A stretch of DNA of 64,000 bases. Source: Portunus trituberculatus (Eukaryota > Arthropoda > Malacostraca > Decapoda > Portunidae). How positions within the stretch are numbered: the first letter of the stretch is position 1; every line of letters begins with the position of its first letter. Where the stretch lies: NCBI RefSeq assembly GCF_017591435.1, contig NC_059258.1, forward strand, positions 8,090,427 through 8,154,426. Direction: 5' to 3'. Under the pieces are notes generated by a model. That model had not been told where the DNA came from, did not search any database, and worked only from the letters and a program-made list of their open reading frames with translations. Positions 43,100 to 52,256 of this stretch are shown in pieces. The position numbers were made by a program, and so were the translations under genes.

Positions 43100-43931
43100 T
43101 ATTTGATAATATTTTGTTGTCTTCAAGAAACTCGATCCATTGCTTCTTTATTACTTTTTCACACATCTTGCATATTACACTAGTTAGTGATACCGGCCTG
43201 TAATTTAAAGGTTCTTCCTTCCTTCCGCTCTTATATATGGAAACCACCTCAGCTCTTTTCCACTCCACAGGCACTGTTCCATTTTCTATTGAGCATTTTA
43301 TGATGTTGTATATTGGACTTGCTAGTTCTTCCCTACATTCTTTCAGTATTCTGCCTGAGACTCCATCCGGTTCCATTGCCTTTTCCTCATCTAGTTCCGT
43401 CATCAACTTTTTTATTTCAAGCTTGGTTACTTTAATCTCTTTCATATAGACAGTCTCTCTATTACCCTGTGGTCTTTCAAATTTGGATTCCTTAGTAAAG
43501 ACCTCATGAAATTTACTATTTAACAGTTCTGCCATGCGTTTTGGGTCTTCCACCATTCCGTTTTCTCCTTTTAACCTTTCTATTGTTTCTTTTTGTCTTA
43601 TTTTTCCATTTATGAATCTGTAGAACAATTTTGGTTGTTCCTTACATTTTTCGACAATGTCCTTTTCATAGTTCCTTTCTTCTTCCTTTCTCACCTTAGC
43701 ATATTCATTTCTTGCTGTTTTGAAGTTTTCCTTATTTTCTGGATTTCTGTTTCTTCTCCACCTTTTCCATGCTCCATCTCGTTTCTCCTTTGCCCTAGCA
43801 CATCTTGCATTAAACCAATCTTTCTTTCCTTCTTCTTTAGGTCTATATTTCGGGACATATTCCCTGACCACAGTTTTGTATATTTCCAAAAATAAGTTAT
43901 ATTTCTCTTGAACCGTTAATGAGTTTTCCAT
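43100..43931 (-). pseudogene. Retrotransposon ORF2 fragment: RT N-terminal region (copy B)
   Basis: An open frame of about 277 residues runs from a Met at 43931 to the gap. It holds the basic linker between endonuclease and reverse transcriptase (KKDWFNARCARAKEKR, many Lys/Arg/Glu), then the first reverse transcriptase blocks: EWKRAEVVSIYKSG followed by EPLNYRPVSLTSVICK. The first is the motif at the start of the finger domain, the second the NYRP-SLTS block common to LINE polymerases. The catalytic YLDL-AFD and FADD blocks would fall in the gap. This is the least damaged stretch of the family in the window; copy A has frameshifts here. An antisense open frame on the plus strand is a shadow. 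The protein would copy element RNA into DNA at a nicked genomic site. Confidence 0.9.
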
Positions 43932-44011
43932 CTCCTCCAGTTTACGTTTTTAAAATAGTTCTTGAGATTCTCAATATCAGCCTTTCTGTAATTTAATCGG
44001 TCTCCTTTGTA

Positions 44012-44800
44012 TTATTCATCTCTATCTTCCTTTCCTTCTTCTATATCCATTTCTAATATTACATGGTCACTCTTTCCCAATGGGCACTTGTATCTTATAT
44101 CATCGTTAATTGGTATAATCATTGTAAAAACTAGGTCTAATCTTGCCGGCTCATCGTTTCCTCTGAATCTTGTGTTTTCCTTTACTCTTTGGATCATCAA
44201 ATTATCTATCATTAGGTTCAGAATCTATCTCCCCAGGCATCTTCCCCATACCACTTTCATAATTTTCCCAGTCCAGTCCTCCTTACAGTTGAAATCTCCT
44301 ACCAATATCACTTTTCTCCTTTCATTAATGATTCTTGTAACACTCCTTATTGTGTCATCTATCATGTCTCTATATTCTTGATTAGTCCATGAATTTGTTT
44401 TGGTGGCACATATGTTCCAATGATTGTTAACTCCTTTTTGTTAATATGTATCTTAACATACAGTATTTCTGATTTTCCTTCCCAAACTCCACTTGATTTA
44501 CCACTATCTCCTTCCTTAACATCATCATGACTCCTCCTCCTCCTTTACCCACTCTGTCTCTCCTCCATATATTATACCTTTTATCTATGTCTATTTTTGA
44601 TTGCCTCATTTTAACTTTGTTTCCAATATTTCATACAATATCTGGTTCTTCTTTCTTTATGTAATCTCTTAATTCTAATTTACTTGATAAAATCCCATCT
44701 ATGTTTGTATACATCATTTTTAATCTCTTGTTCTTATCATTTTTAGTTAAACTTGCTCCATTTTTTTTCTCTTCTTTCTCTTTTATATACCATTTCCTTA
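44012..44800 (-). pseudogene. Retrotransposon endonuclease fragment (copy B)
   Basis: Pieces of an APE-type (exonuclease-endonuclease-phosphatase) domain lie in more than one frame on the minus strand. The segment 44212-44015 carries RLDLVF and SDHVILE, matching the late part of the domain in copy A. The segment 44609-44427 carries RVGKGGGGVMMMLRKE. After GKEDRDE a TCA serine codon of copy A is replaced by TAA at 44012-44014, a nonsense change. A GDFNC-type block also survives near 44290 in another frame. This enzyme would nick target DNA to prime reverse transcription. The copy cannot encode an intact domain. Confidence 0.85.
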
Positions 44801-44897
44801 TCCTGTCTCCTATAATTCTCCAAAAAAAATGCCTTCTTCTTCCTCTGACCTTTCATTATTTTTTCTCTTATCATCCTTCTTCTTTATCTCTTGAACA

Positions 44898-44945
44898 GTG
44901 TGTGTGTGTGTGTGTATTTACCTAGTTGTATTTACCTAGTTGTAG
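44898..44945 (-). repeat. 3' terminal repeats and microsatellite tail of copy A
   Basis: On the plus strand (GT)n is followed by two copies of tatttacctagttg and then tagttttacagggcc. Read in element orientation, the 3' end is therefore a 14-bp unit repeated twice and then (CA)n. CR1/L2-type elements characteristically end in short tandem repeats rather than poly(A), and such ends seed microsatellites. Confidence 0.85.
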
Positions 44946-44963
44946 TTTTACAGGGCCTGGGCT

Positions 44964-45341
44964 TTATGCTCGTGTGGTCCTGTCTCCATATCTACACTTA
45001 TCCAATTTTTCTTTAAAACTATGTACACTCTTTGCTGACACCACTTCCTCACTCAAACTGTTCCAAGTCTCAACACATCTTTGCGGGAAACTAAATTTTT
45101 TAACATCTCTCAGACATCGTCCCTTCCTTAGTTTCTTACTATGCGATCTTGTGCTTCTAAAGTCATATTCTTCTCTCAGGATCAGTTTCTCATTATCCAC
45201 TTCATCCATTCCGTTAATCAATTTATAAACTTGTATCAGATCCCCTCTCTCTCTTCTCTGCTCCAAGGTTGGTAGATCCATTGCCTTTAGTCTCTCCTCA
45301 TATGTCATCCCTTTAAATTCTGGAACCATTCTTGTAGCCAT
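44964..45341 (-). pseudogene. ORF2 C-terminal region (copy A)
   Basis: A 125-residue open frame holds the region after the reverse transcriptase of arthropod CR1/jockey-like elements. It begins MVPEFKGMTYEERLKAM, continues DLPTLEQRRERGDLIQVYKL and the block FSFPQRCVETWNSL, and ends FKEKLDKCRYGDRTTRA just before the 3' untranslated region. The function of this region is not established; it follows the thumb of the polymerase. It is not in frame with the upstream thumb segment, so it is a remnant. Copy C preserves the same segment in eroded form at about 50665-51020. Confidence 0.88.
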
Positions 45342-45489
45342 TTTTTGTAGTCTCTCTAATTTTCTTATGTGTTTCTTTTATGGGGAGTCCACACAACTCC
45401 TGCATATTCCAATCTAGGTCTTATTTTAGTACTTATCAATTTCTTCATCATTTCCTTGTCCATATAGTGAAATGCTACTCCAATATTCC

Positions 45490-46955
45490 TTAGCAAATTA
45501 TACGTCTCTCTCTGAAAATTCTATCAATATGGCTTACCGGTTGATTATTTTCTTCCATTGTCACTCCCAAGTCCTTTTCCTTTTTTACTTTTTCTAGTTC
45601 TACTCCATCTCCCATCTTATAGATTCCCACTGGTCGTCTTTCACTTTTTCCCATTTCCATGACATGGCTTTTGTCCACATTGAATTCCATCTCCCATTTT
45701 TTGCTCCATTTCCAGATCTTGTTTAAGTCTTCCTGTAGTATTTCACAATCCTCTTTTGTTTAATGACTCTGCACAGTTTCGCATCGTCCGCAAAAACAGA
45801 TTTATGTAGCTGTTCACTCCCTCTGGCATGTCATTTATATATACGAGAAAAAGTATTGGTGCCAATACTGACCCCTGTGGCACTCCGCTGTCTACTGTTC
45901 TCCACTTGGACTTCATATCTTTAACTATCGTCCTTATTTCTCTCCCCCTTAAGTAATTCTTCATCCATCTCAATGTGCTTCCTTTAAGCCACCCTTCTCC
46001 TCTAACTTCCATAGTAATCTTTCATGTGGCACTTTATCAAAAGCCTTTTTTAGATCTAAATAAATACAGTCAACCCATCCCTCTCTCTCTTGTACTTTAT
46101 CAACTATTCTAGAGTAGAAACTCAATAAATTTGTTACACATGACCGACCTTTTCTAAAACCAAATTGGCTATTTGATAATATTTTGTTGTCTTCAAGAAA
46201 CTCAATCCATTGCTTCTTTATTACTTTTTCACACATCTTGCATATTACACTAGTTAGTGATACCGGTCTGTAATTTAAAGGTTCTTCCTTCCTTCCGCTC
46301 TTATATATGGGAACCACCTCAGCTCTTTTCCACTCCACTGGCACTGTTCCATTTTCTATTGAGCATTTTATGATGTTGTATATTGGACTTGCTAGTTCTT
46401 CCCTACATTCTTTCAGTATTCTGCCTGAGACTTCATCCGGTCCCATTGCCTTTTCCTCATCCAATTCCGTCATCAACTTTTTATTTCAAGCTTGGTTACT
46501 TTAATCTCTTTCATATAGACAGTCTCTATTACCCTGTGGTCTTTCAAATTTGGATTCCTTAGTAAAGACCTCATGAAATTTACTATTTAACAGTTCTGCC
46601 ATACTTTTTGGGTCTTCCACCATTCCGTTTTCTCCTTTTAACCTTTCTATTGTTTCTTTTTGTCTTATTTTTCCATTTATGAATCTGTAGAACAATTTTG
46701 GTTGTTCCTTACATTTTTCGACAATGTCCTTTTCATAGTTCTTTTCTTCTTCCTTTCTCACCTTAGCATATTCATTTCTTGCTGTTTTGAAGTTTTCCTT
46801 ATTTTCTGGATTTCTGTTTCTTCTCCACCTTTTCCATGCTCCATCTCGTTTCTCCTTTGCCCTAGCACATCTTGCATTAAACCAATCTTTCTTTCCTTCT
46901 TCTTTAGGTCTATATTTCGGAACATATTCCTGACCCCAGTTTTGTATATTTCCAA
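45490..46955 (-). pseudogene. Reverse transcriptase of ORF2 (copy A), frameshifted
   Basis: The polymerase domain spreads over several frames. From N to C: the linker and NYRPVSLTS block (about 46330-46260), QFGFRKGRSCVTNLLSF (about 46160), the first catalytic block YLDLKKAFDKVPHERLL (about 46070-46020), GVPQGSVLAPILF (about 45889-45849), and the FADD box at about 45781-45800. A thumb segment follows with MEFNVDKSHVM and KEKDLGV (45690-45490). Visible damage includes a one-base shift between the AFDKV block and the WLKGSTLRWMKNY segment near 45990, and two extra bases in the FADD box, so the metal-binding aspartates are read out of frame. Further breaks lie near 46480 and 46760. Copy C still has the FADD codons uninterrupted. 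Confidence 0.92.
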
Positions 46956-47007
46956 AATAAGTTATATTTCTCTTGAACCGTTAATGAGTTTTCCATCTCC
47001 TCCCAGT

Positions 47008-47933
47008 TTACGTTTTAAAATAGTTCTTGAGATTCTCAATATCAGCCTTTCTGTAATTTAATCGGTCTCCTTTGTATGATTCATCTCTATCTTCCTTTCC
47101 TTCTTCTATATCCATTTCTAATATTACATGGTCACTCTTTCCCAATGGGCACTTGTATCTTATATCATCGTTAATTGGTATATCCCTTGTAAAAACTAGG
47201 TCTAATCTTGCCGGCTCATCGTTTCCTCTGAATCTTGTGTTTTCCTTTACTCTTTGGACCATCAAATTATCTATCATTAGGTTCAGGAATCTATCTCCCA
47301 GGCATCTTCCCCATACCACTTTCATAATTTTCCCAGTCTACCTCCTTACAGTTGAAATCTCCTACCAATATCACTTTTCTCCTTTCCTTAATGATTCTTG
47401 TAAGACTCCTTATTGTGTCATCTATCATGTCTCTATATTCTTGGTTAGTCCATGAGTTTGTTTTGGTGGCACATATGTTCCAATGATTGTTAACTCCTTT
47501 TTATTAATATGTATCTTAACATACAGTATTTCTGATTTTCCTTCCCCAAACTCCACTTGATTTACCACTATCTCCTTCCTTAACATCATCATGACTCCTC
47601 CTCCTCCTTTACCCACTCTGTCTCTCCTCCATATATTATACCTTTATCTATCTCTATTTTTATTGCCTCATTTAACTTTGTTTCCACCAGGCATACAATA
47701 TCTGGTTCTTTCTTTATGTAATCTCTTAATTCTAATTTACTAGATAAAATCCCATCTATGTTTGTATACATCATTTTTAATCTCTTGTTCTTATCATTTT
47801 TAGTTAAACTTGCTCCATTATTTTCTTCTTTCTCTTTTATATACCATTTCCTTATCCTGTCTCCTATAATTCTCCAAAAATGCCTTCTTCTCCTCCTCTG
47901 ACCTTTCATTATTTTTTCTTTTGCTTCTGCCAC
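47008..47933 (-). pseudogene. APE-type endonuclease of ORF2 (copy A), frameshifted
   Basis: The domain starts with MMYTNIDGILSSKLELRDYI and reaches LVETKLNEA (about 47689-47664), the Glu-containing metal site. It then shows RVGKGGGGVMMMLRKE and GTYVPPKQ, changes frame, shows VGDFN near 47350-47365, and finishes with RLDLVF (47213-47191) and SDHVIL (47136-47117), the block with the catalytic His. These motifs in this order define the apurinic-endonuclease-like domain of LINEs, which nicks target DNA. The 47933 end also includes the Arg-rich tail of ORF1 (KGQRRRRRHFWR) read through from the preceding frame. At least three frame changes make it non-functional. Confidence 0.9.
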
Positions 47934-47967
47934 CAGTTCATTGTGTCTCTTCCTTTCCTCCTCGTTT

Positions 47968-48645
47968 CTATTTTATTTTTATATTATATATATCTTTGCA
48001 ACCTTCTGTTTCTCTGAGTTTTGTTTTTCTATATAGTACTTCTTCTGCTGCTGCTTGTGATTTTAGTAATATCTTAATTGGTCTCACTGTTCCTTCTTGA
48101 TATGGTCCCATTCTATGGATTTCTTCTACTTCCTCTTCTAAGTTCTGTCTATCCTCGTCATTCAGATGTTTTAGTAGGTCTTTTACTGATTTCATTTCGT
48201 CTTTTTCCCTTCTTGGTCTATATTTAACATTTTTCTTTCAGTCCAAAAAATAATTACACTTTTTTTTCCGCAATTTTTCTTACTAAATTTTCTTTTTCTT
48301 GAGGACTCCTATCATTTTGCTTGTCATATTTTCATCTCTTTCTTTTAACTGTTCTTGAAATACTTCTTGAAATGATTCCTTGTCTTTCTTATCTTGGATT
48401 CTCCATGCTTGTACTTTTTTTAATCACATCTTGTACTCTTTCTTCTTCTTTTTAACTAGATCTTTTAGCTTCTCTTTTCTTCTCTATTTTACTGAGTCCT
48501 TCTTCCATCAATTTCTGTAGTTCGCTATTTGGACTTTTAATTCTTCATTTTCGGTTCTTAGCCTAGTTTCGTTTTCTTTCCACTCTTTTATCCTTTCTTT
48601 CAATTTCTGGAGCTCTTTATCCTGTTCTTCATCTCTACTGTTCAT
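47968..48645 (-). pseudogene. ORF1 of copy A: coiled-coil RNA-binding-type protein, broken
   Basis: A start at 48645 opens MNSRDEEQDKELQKLKERI, a Glu/Lys-rich heptad-like coiled coil. The frame breaks near 48528 (a stop after QIANYRN, while the next frame continues SELQKLMEEGLSKIE). Further pieces such as ESFQEVFQEQLKERDE match the ORF1 of copy D (ESFKKIIEEQQKEKQG). The downstream part, open from 48195 to 47968, holds VEEIHRMGPYQEGTVRPIKI, matching VEEFHRIGKCEEQKEIPLK in copy D. ORF1 proteins of such elements bind element RNA and form multimers through the coiled coil; that role is family knowledge. Coiled-coil start and frame breaks are direct reading. Confidence 0.82.
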
Positions 48646-48840
48646 TCACCATACTACTCCTTTATCAATTTATCTAATTACTTCGATAGTTAAGACTCTA
48701 TCAACAGTGAAGTTTTGTTTCTTATCAAAGCCTTCAAATTCTCCTCCTCCTCACCAACATTGTCATCATCACCGCTTTCATTCTTTCCTTGTCACATACC
48801 TGCATTTAGATGCAATCTTTCACTCATTATTATTTAACAC

Positions 48841-50602
48841 TGTATTCATGAACAAATAAGTCACACTTGCCCAGGCCACTGCAAAACCAAACAAAGGTAG
48901 TGAAGATCAGCATAATGGTTAGGACGGTTCTCGGATCCTAATGCCAGTTGCCCAATGCAAGCTTCCGCTCCATATCTCTACCTTGGGTCTCTCTGTGTGT
49001 GTGTGTGTGAACCTGTGACAATAAACCAGCAAATCCGCTCAGTGCACAATGAAAATGCCTGTGCCCTCAAGACCCACACTGAACTGACCATGCCCTGTAT
49101 AATTCTCGACAAATAAGGTCCTTCTGACCGTGGCTATGTCTTTGCACCACAGATACCTTCAAATTTTCCTTTGACTAGCGTAGTCATTCAGCCACTTCCG
49201 TTTGACGTCAAACTCTACATCGTTGCCTGCTGATATTCCAGATTTGACTATTCCAAGTCTCCCAGGAAGCATTATTTCCAGAGTCTTCTGCCCATATTTG
49301 TTTATAGGAGCTGTTAACAGATTAGCAAGACAGGGCATATGATTTTCTTTCTTTTTTTTTTTTAGACAGAAATGACATGGAGTTACGCTCCTATTTTCAA
49401 CGACCTTGCTTGTCACCTTTAGGATATGCGGTGTCATTTCCCTTTCGATTTTTCTGGTTGACCCATCGTCTTTATGGTTCCCCCTAAAACGTTTCTGGGA
49501 CTCCCAAAAACTGTTCTCCTAGATTTGTCTGTCTCTCTATTACAAAGAATGGTCCTTCCTCCTACGGTCAATTAACGCCCTGATCGTTGAAAACGATTAC
49601 AGCTTGTCTGCAGTAAAACTCTCAAGTCTACTTATCCCCATTCCGAAACGTGTTTACTGAAAGCCATGAAAACAATCTTGATTAGATGCTGAAGTGACTT
49701 TCATATTCTCGACGCAAAACAATTATGGTCCACCGTATACCGTCTTGTTTCATTTACGCAAGTATACGTGTGAGCCCCCTAGCCCTCAACTACAAACCCA
49801 GTATGTATGTGCGCTTGCACCCTCCTTAACTACGAAAACTGCATGCAACCCTGCCACCCTGACCTGTAATTTGCCCCTCACCGAAACCTCACAGTGCTTC
49901 TTCCTCTATATGCCCTAAATAGGCCCTTATCTGGCCAAGTATTATTAGGAACAACTGTAAGACATCAACGAACTTAAACAACTAAGGGGTATGTGTCCCC
50001 TTTTGCTTAGTACTGTCGTTTAACTGATCCACAGTCCACAGGCCAATGTCTGAGTCCGAAAGTGGCGCATAATTTAGGTACCTTCTCTATTTCCTCTCAG
50101 CCATTCGCTAGTAGGCTTTTTTTTGATGAGGAGCAGTTCCTAACATCAAGCATTAATAACTGAATTAATCGGCGGTGTAACTGGCTCAATGCCATACTTC
50201 TTCTTCATTCTTGTTAGTAATATACTGTTCCCATTTTAAAGGCATGTTGGGTTCGTGGTGCATTTACCATGCTCGTATATTGAGTCAAGCTGGAAGGGTC
50301 ACTATATTTTGGGGTTAAGATGCCGTGCGGAATTGTGGCAACCTTTTTGACTTGCATGTTTCGCTCTCCTTTCAGCTTTCCATTCCTACGACTTTAATCA
50401 CCATGTATTGGATAATCTTTAGTATTGCACTTCATGCGATCATATCGCTAATTAGTCTAAGTTTCCTTTCGGCTCGAGTGCTTTGAGAGAAGTCTTAAGC
50501 CTTTTTAGACACCTGGTACCAGGCCATTTTAATGAGCCTGTTAGATCCTCCTCTCTAGCGGTAAGCAGGTTGATCATCTGAGGATTCTGAGGCGGGGAGC
50601 GT
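48841..50602. other. Low-copy intergenic sequence, no recognisable gene
   Basis: The base composition is more balanced than in the surrounding repeats. A (GT)n run sits at about 48990-49008 after a tctct run. A minus-strand open frame of 92 codons (49437-49159) contains a poly-Lys stretch and matches nothing I know. A weak tRNA-like patch lies at about 48905-48945 (see findings). I see no other gene, terminal repeat or tandem structure. Confidence 0.6.
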
Positions 50603-52256
50603 GTGTGTGTGTGAGTTTACCCCTTCATTGCACTGATCTACATTTTTCCTATTTATTTCCTGTGGAGTTCCATCTACACTTATCCAATTTTTCTTTAAAC
50701 TATGCACACTCTTGCTGACACCACTTCTTCACTCAAACTGTTCCAAGTCTCAACACATCTCTGGAAACTATATTTTTAACATCTCTCAGACATCTTCCTT
50801 TTCTCAGTTTTTTACTATGTGATCTTGTGCTTTAATGTCATATTCTTCTCTCAGGATCAGTTTCTCATTATCCACTTGATCCATTCCATTGATCAATTTA
50901 TAAACTATCAGGTCCCTCTCTTTTTTCTGTTCCAGGTTGGTAGATCCATAGCCTTTAGTCTCTCCTCATATGTCATCCCTTCAAATTCTGGAACCATTCT
51001 TGTAGCCATTTTTTGTAGTCTCCTCCAAGAGCTCATCCTTACGTGTTTCTTTTTTTTTATGTCCACAAACTCCTGCATATTCCAATCTAGGTCTTATTTT
51101 AGTACTTATCAATTTCTTCATCATTTCTTTGTCCAATATAGTAAAATGCTAATCCAATATTCCTTAGCAAATTAACCATGTCTCTCAGAAAATTATCAAT
51201 ATGGCTTACTTGATTATTCTTCCATTGTCACTCCCAAGTCCTTTTCCTTACTTTCTAGTTCTACTCCATCTCATCTTATAGATTCCCACTGGTCTTCACT
51301 TTCCATTTCCACATGGCTTTTGTCCATTGAATTCCATCTCACATTTTTGCTCCATTTCCAGATCTTGTTTAAGTCTCCTGTATTTCAATCCTCTTGTTTA
51401 ATGATTCCACAGTTTCGCATCGTCTGCAAACAGATTTATGTAGCTGTTCACTCCTCTGGCATGTCATTTATATATACGAATAAGCCAATACTGACCCTGT
51501 GGCTCTCTACTGTTCTCCACTTGGACTTCATATCAACTATCGTCCATTTCTCTCCCCTTAAGTAATTCTTCATCCATCTCAATGTGTTTCCTTGCCACCT
51601 TCTCCTCTAACTTCCATAGTAATCATGTGGCACTTTATCAAAGCCTTTTTAGATCTAAATAAATACAGTCAACCCATCCTCTCCCTTGTACTTTATCAAC
51701 TATCTAGAAACTAAATTTGTTACATTTCTTTTCTAAAACCAAATTGGCTATTTGATATTTGTTGTCTTCAAGAAACTCAATCCATTGCTTTGTTATTACT
51801 TTTTCACACATCTTCTGGAAGGAGGTATATTCTGCATGGTTAATAGAAAAAACCCATATGCTGGTATGTAATTTAAAGGTTCTTCCTTCCACGCTGGGCA
51901 TATCCAACGACATTTCGCCTGGGAAGGGTTTTCCACTCCATCACTGTTCCATTTTATTCGCATTGAGTTTTATGTGTTGATGCTAACAATCATCAGTCTT
52001 CACTAAATGAACTCTTTAGTTCTTCCTACATTCTTTCAGTATTCTGCCTGAGACTTCATCCGTCCCATTGCTTTAAAAATTTTTCCTCATCTAGTTCATC
52101 AACTTTTATTTCCATGTGCTACAATGGTTGCTTACAAATATGATGCTTGTACATACCACCCACTCCTTATTACAATACTAGTACTTCTATTACCTGTGGT
52201 CTTTCAAATTTGATTCCTTAGTAAAGACCTCATGAAATTTACTATTTAACAGTTCT
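50603..52256 (-). mobile_element. CR1-like non-LTR retrotransposon, copy C (5'-truncated, eroded)
   Basis: This is the same element as A and B. It begins at a (GT)n tail at about 50607 and is recognisable from about 50670 (atctacacttatccaatt) to about 52256 (ctatttaacagttctggg), equivalent to 44985-46601 of copy A. It covers the C-terminal region, thumb, FADD box (intact codons near 51415-51440), AFDKV block near 51625-51660, and the start of the reverse transcriptase. Compared with A it has lost many runs of 1-15 bases, and from about 51820 onward element pieces alternate with unrelated sequence. The first 60 bases of the 3' end are also replaced. 5' truncation is normal for LINE insertions. 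Confidence 0.88.

Larger units (their letters stand above)
43100..44897 (-). mobile_element. CR1-like non-LTR retrotransposon, copy B (partial)
   Basis: This copy is colinear with copy A (about 46171-47930) and very similar to it; the first 190 bases after the gap differ at about four positions. Reading on the minus strand, it starts inside the ORF1/endonuclease junction at about 44897, passes through the endonuclease, and reaches the early reverse transcriptase, where the gap cuts it. Its 5' end directly abuts the (GT)n tail of copy A, so the two copies lie head-to-tail in one orientation. It is dead: there is a nonsense codon in the endonuclease part and a frame break between endonuclease and reverse transcriptase. 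Confidence 0.92.
44898..48840 (-). mobile_element. CR1-like non-LTR retrotransposon, copy A (near full length, inactive)
   Basis: About 3.9 kb on the minus strand with every part of a CR1/L2-type element in order. The parts are a Glu/Lys-rich coiled-coil ORF1 (48645-47968), an APE endonuclease (47800-47090), a reverse transcriptase (46950-45490), a C-terminal region (45341-44964), and a 3' end with a short tandem repeat and (CA)n. The 3' limit is clear because the tail abuts copy B. The 5' limit near 48840 is a guess from weak similarity of the sequence upstream of ORF1 to copy D. Multiple single-base indels break both ORFs. Clade assignment (CR1/L2 within the jockey superfamily) rests on endonuclease type, tail structure and motif spelling, not on a phylogeny. 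Confidence 0.9.

Noticed and set aside
42509..43931. Open frames of 205 and 449 codons spanning the first gap
   Set aside because: They are read through 500 N. Only the part from 43931 to 43100 is real sequence, and it is annotated as a retrotransposon fragment.
43237..47455. Plus-strand open frames of 63-133 codons rich in Ser, Phe and Leu
   Set aside because: They are antisense shadows of the minus-strand retrotransposon ORFs.
49159..49437. A 92-codon minus-strand open frame as a gene
   Set aside because: It has a poly-Lys run from an A/T tract and no recognisable domain, start context or neighbour.
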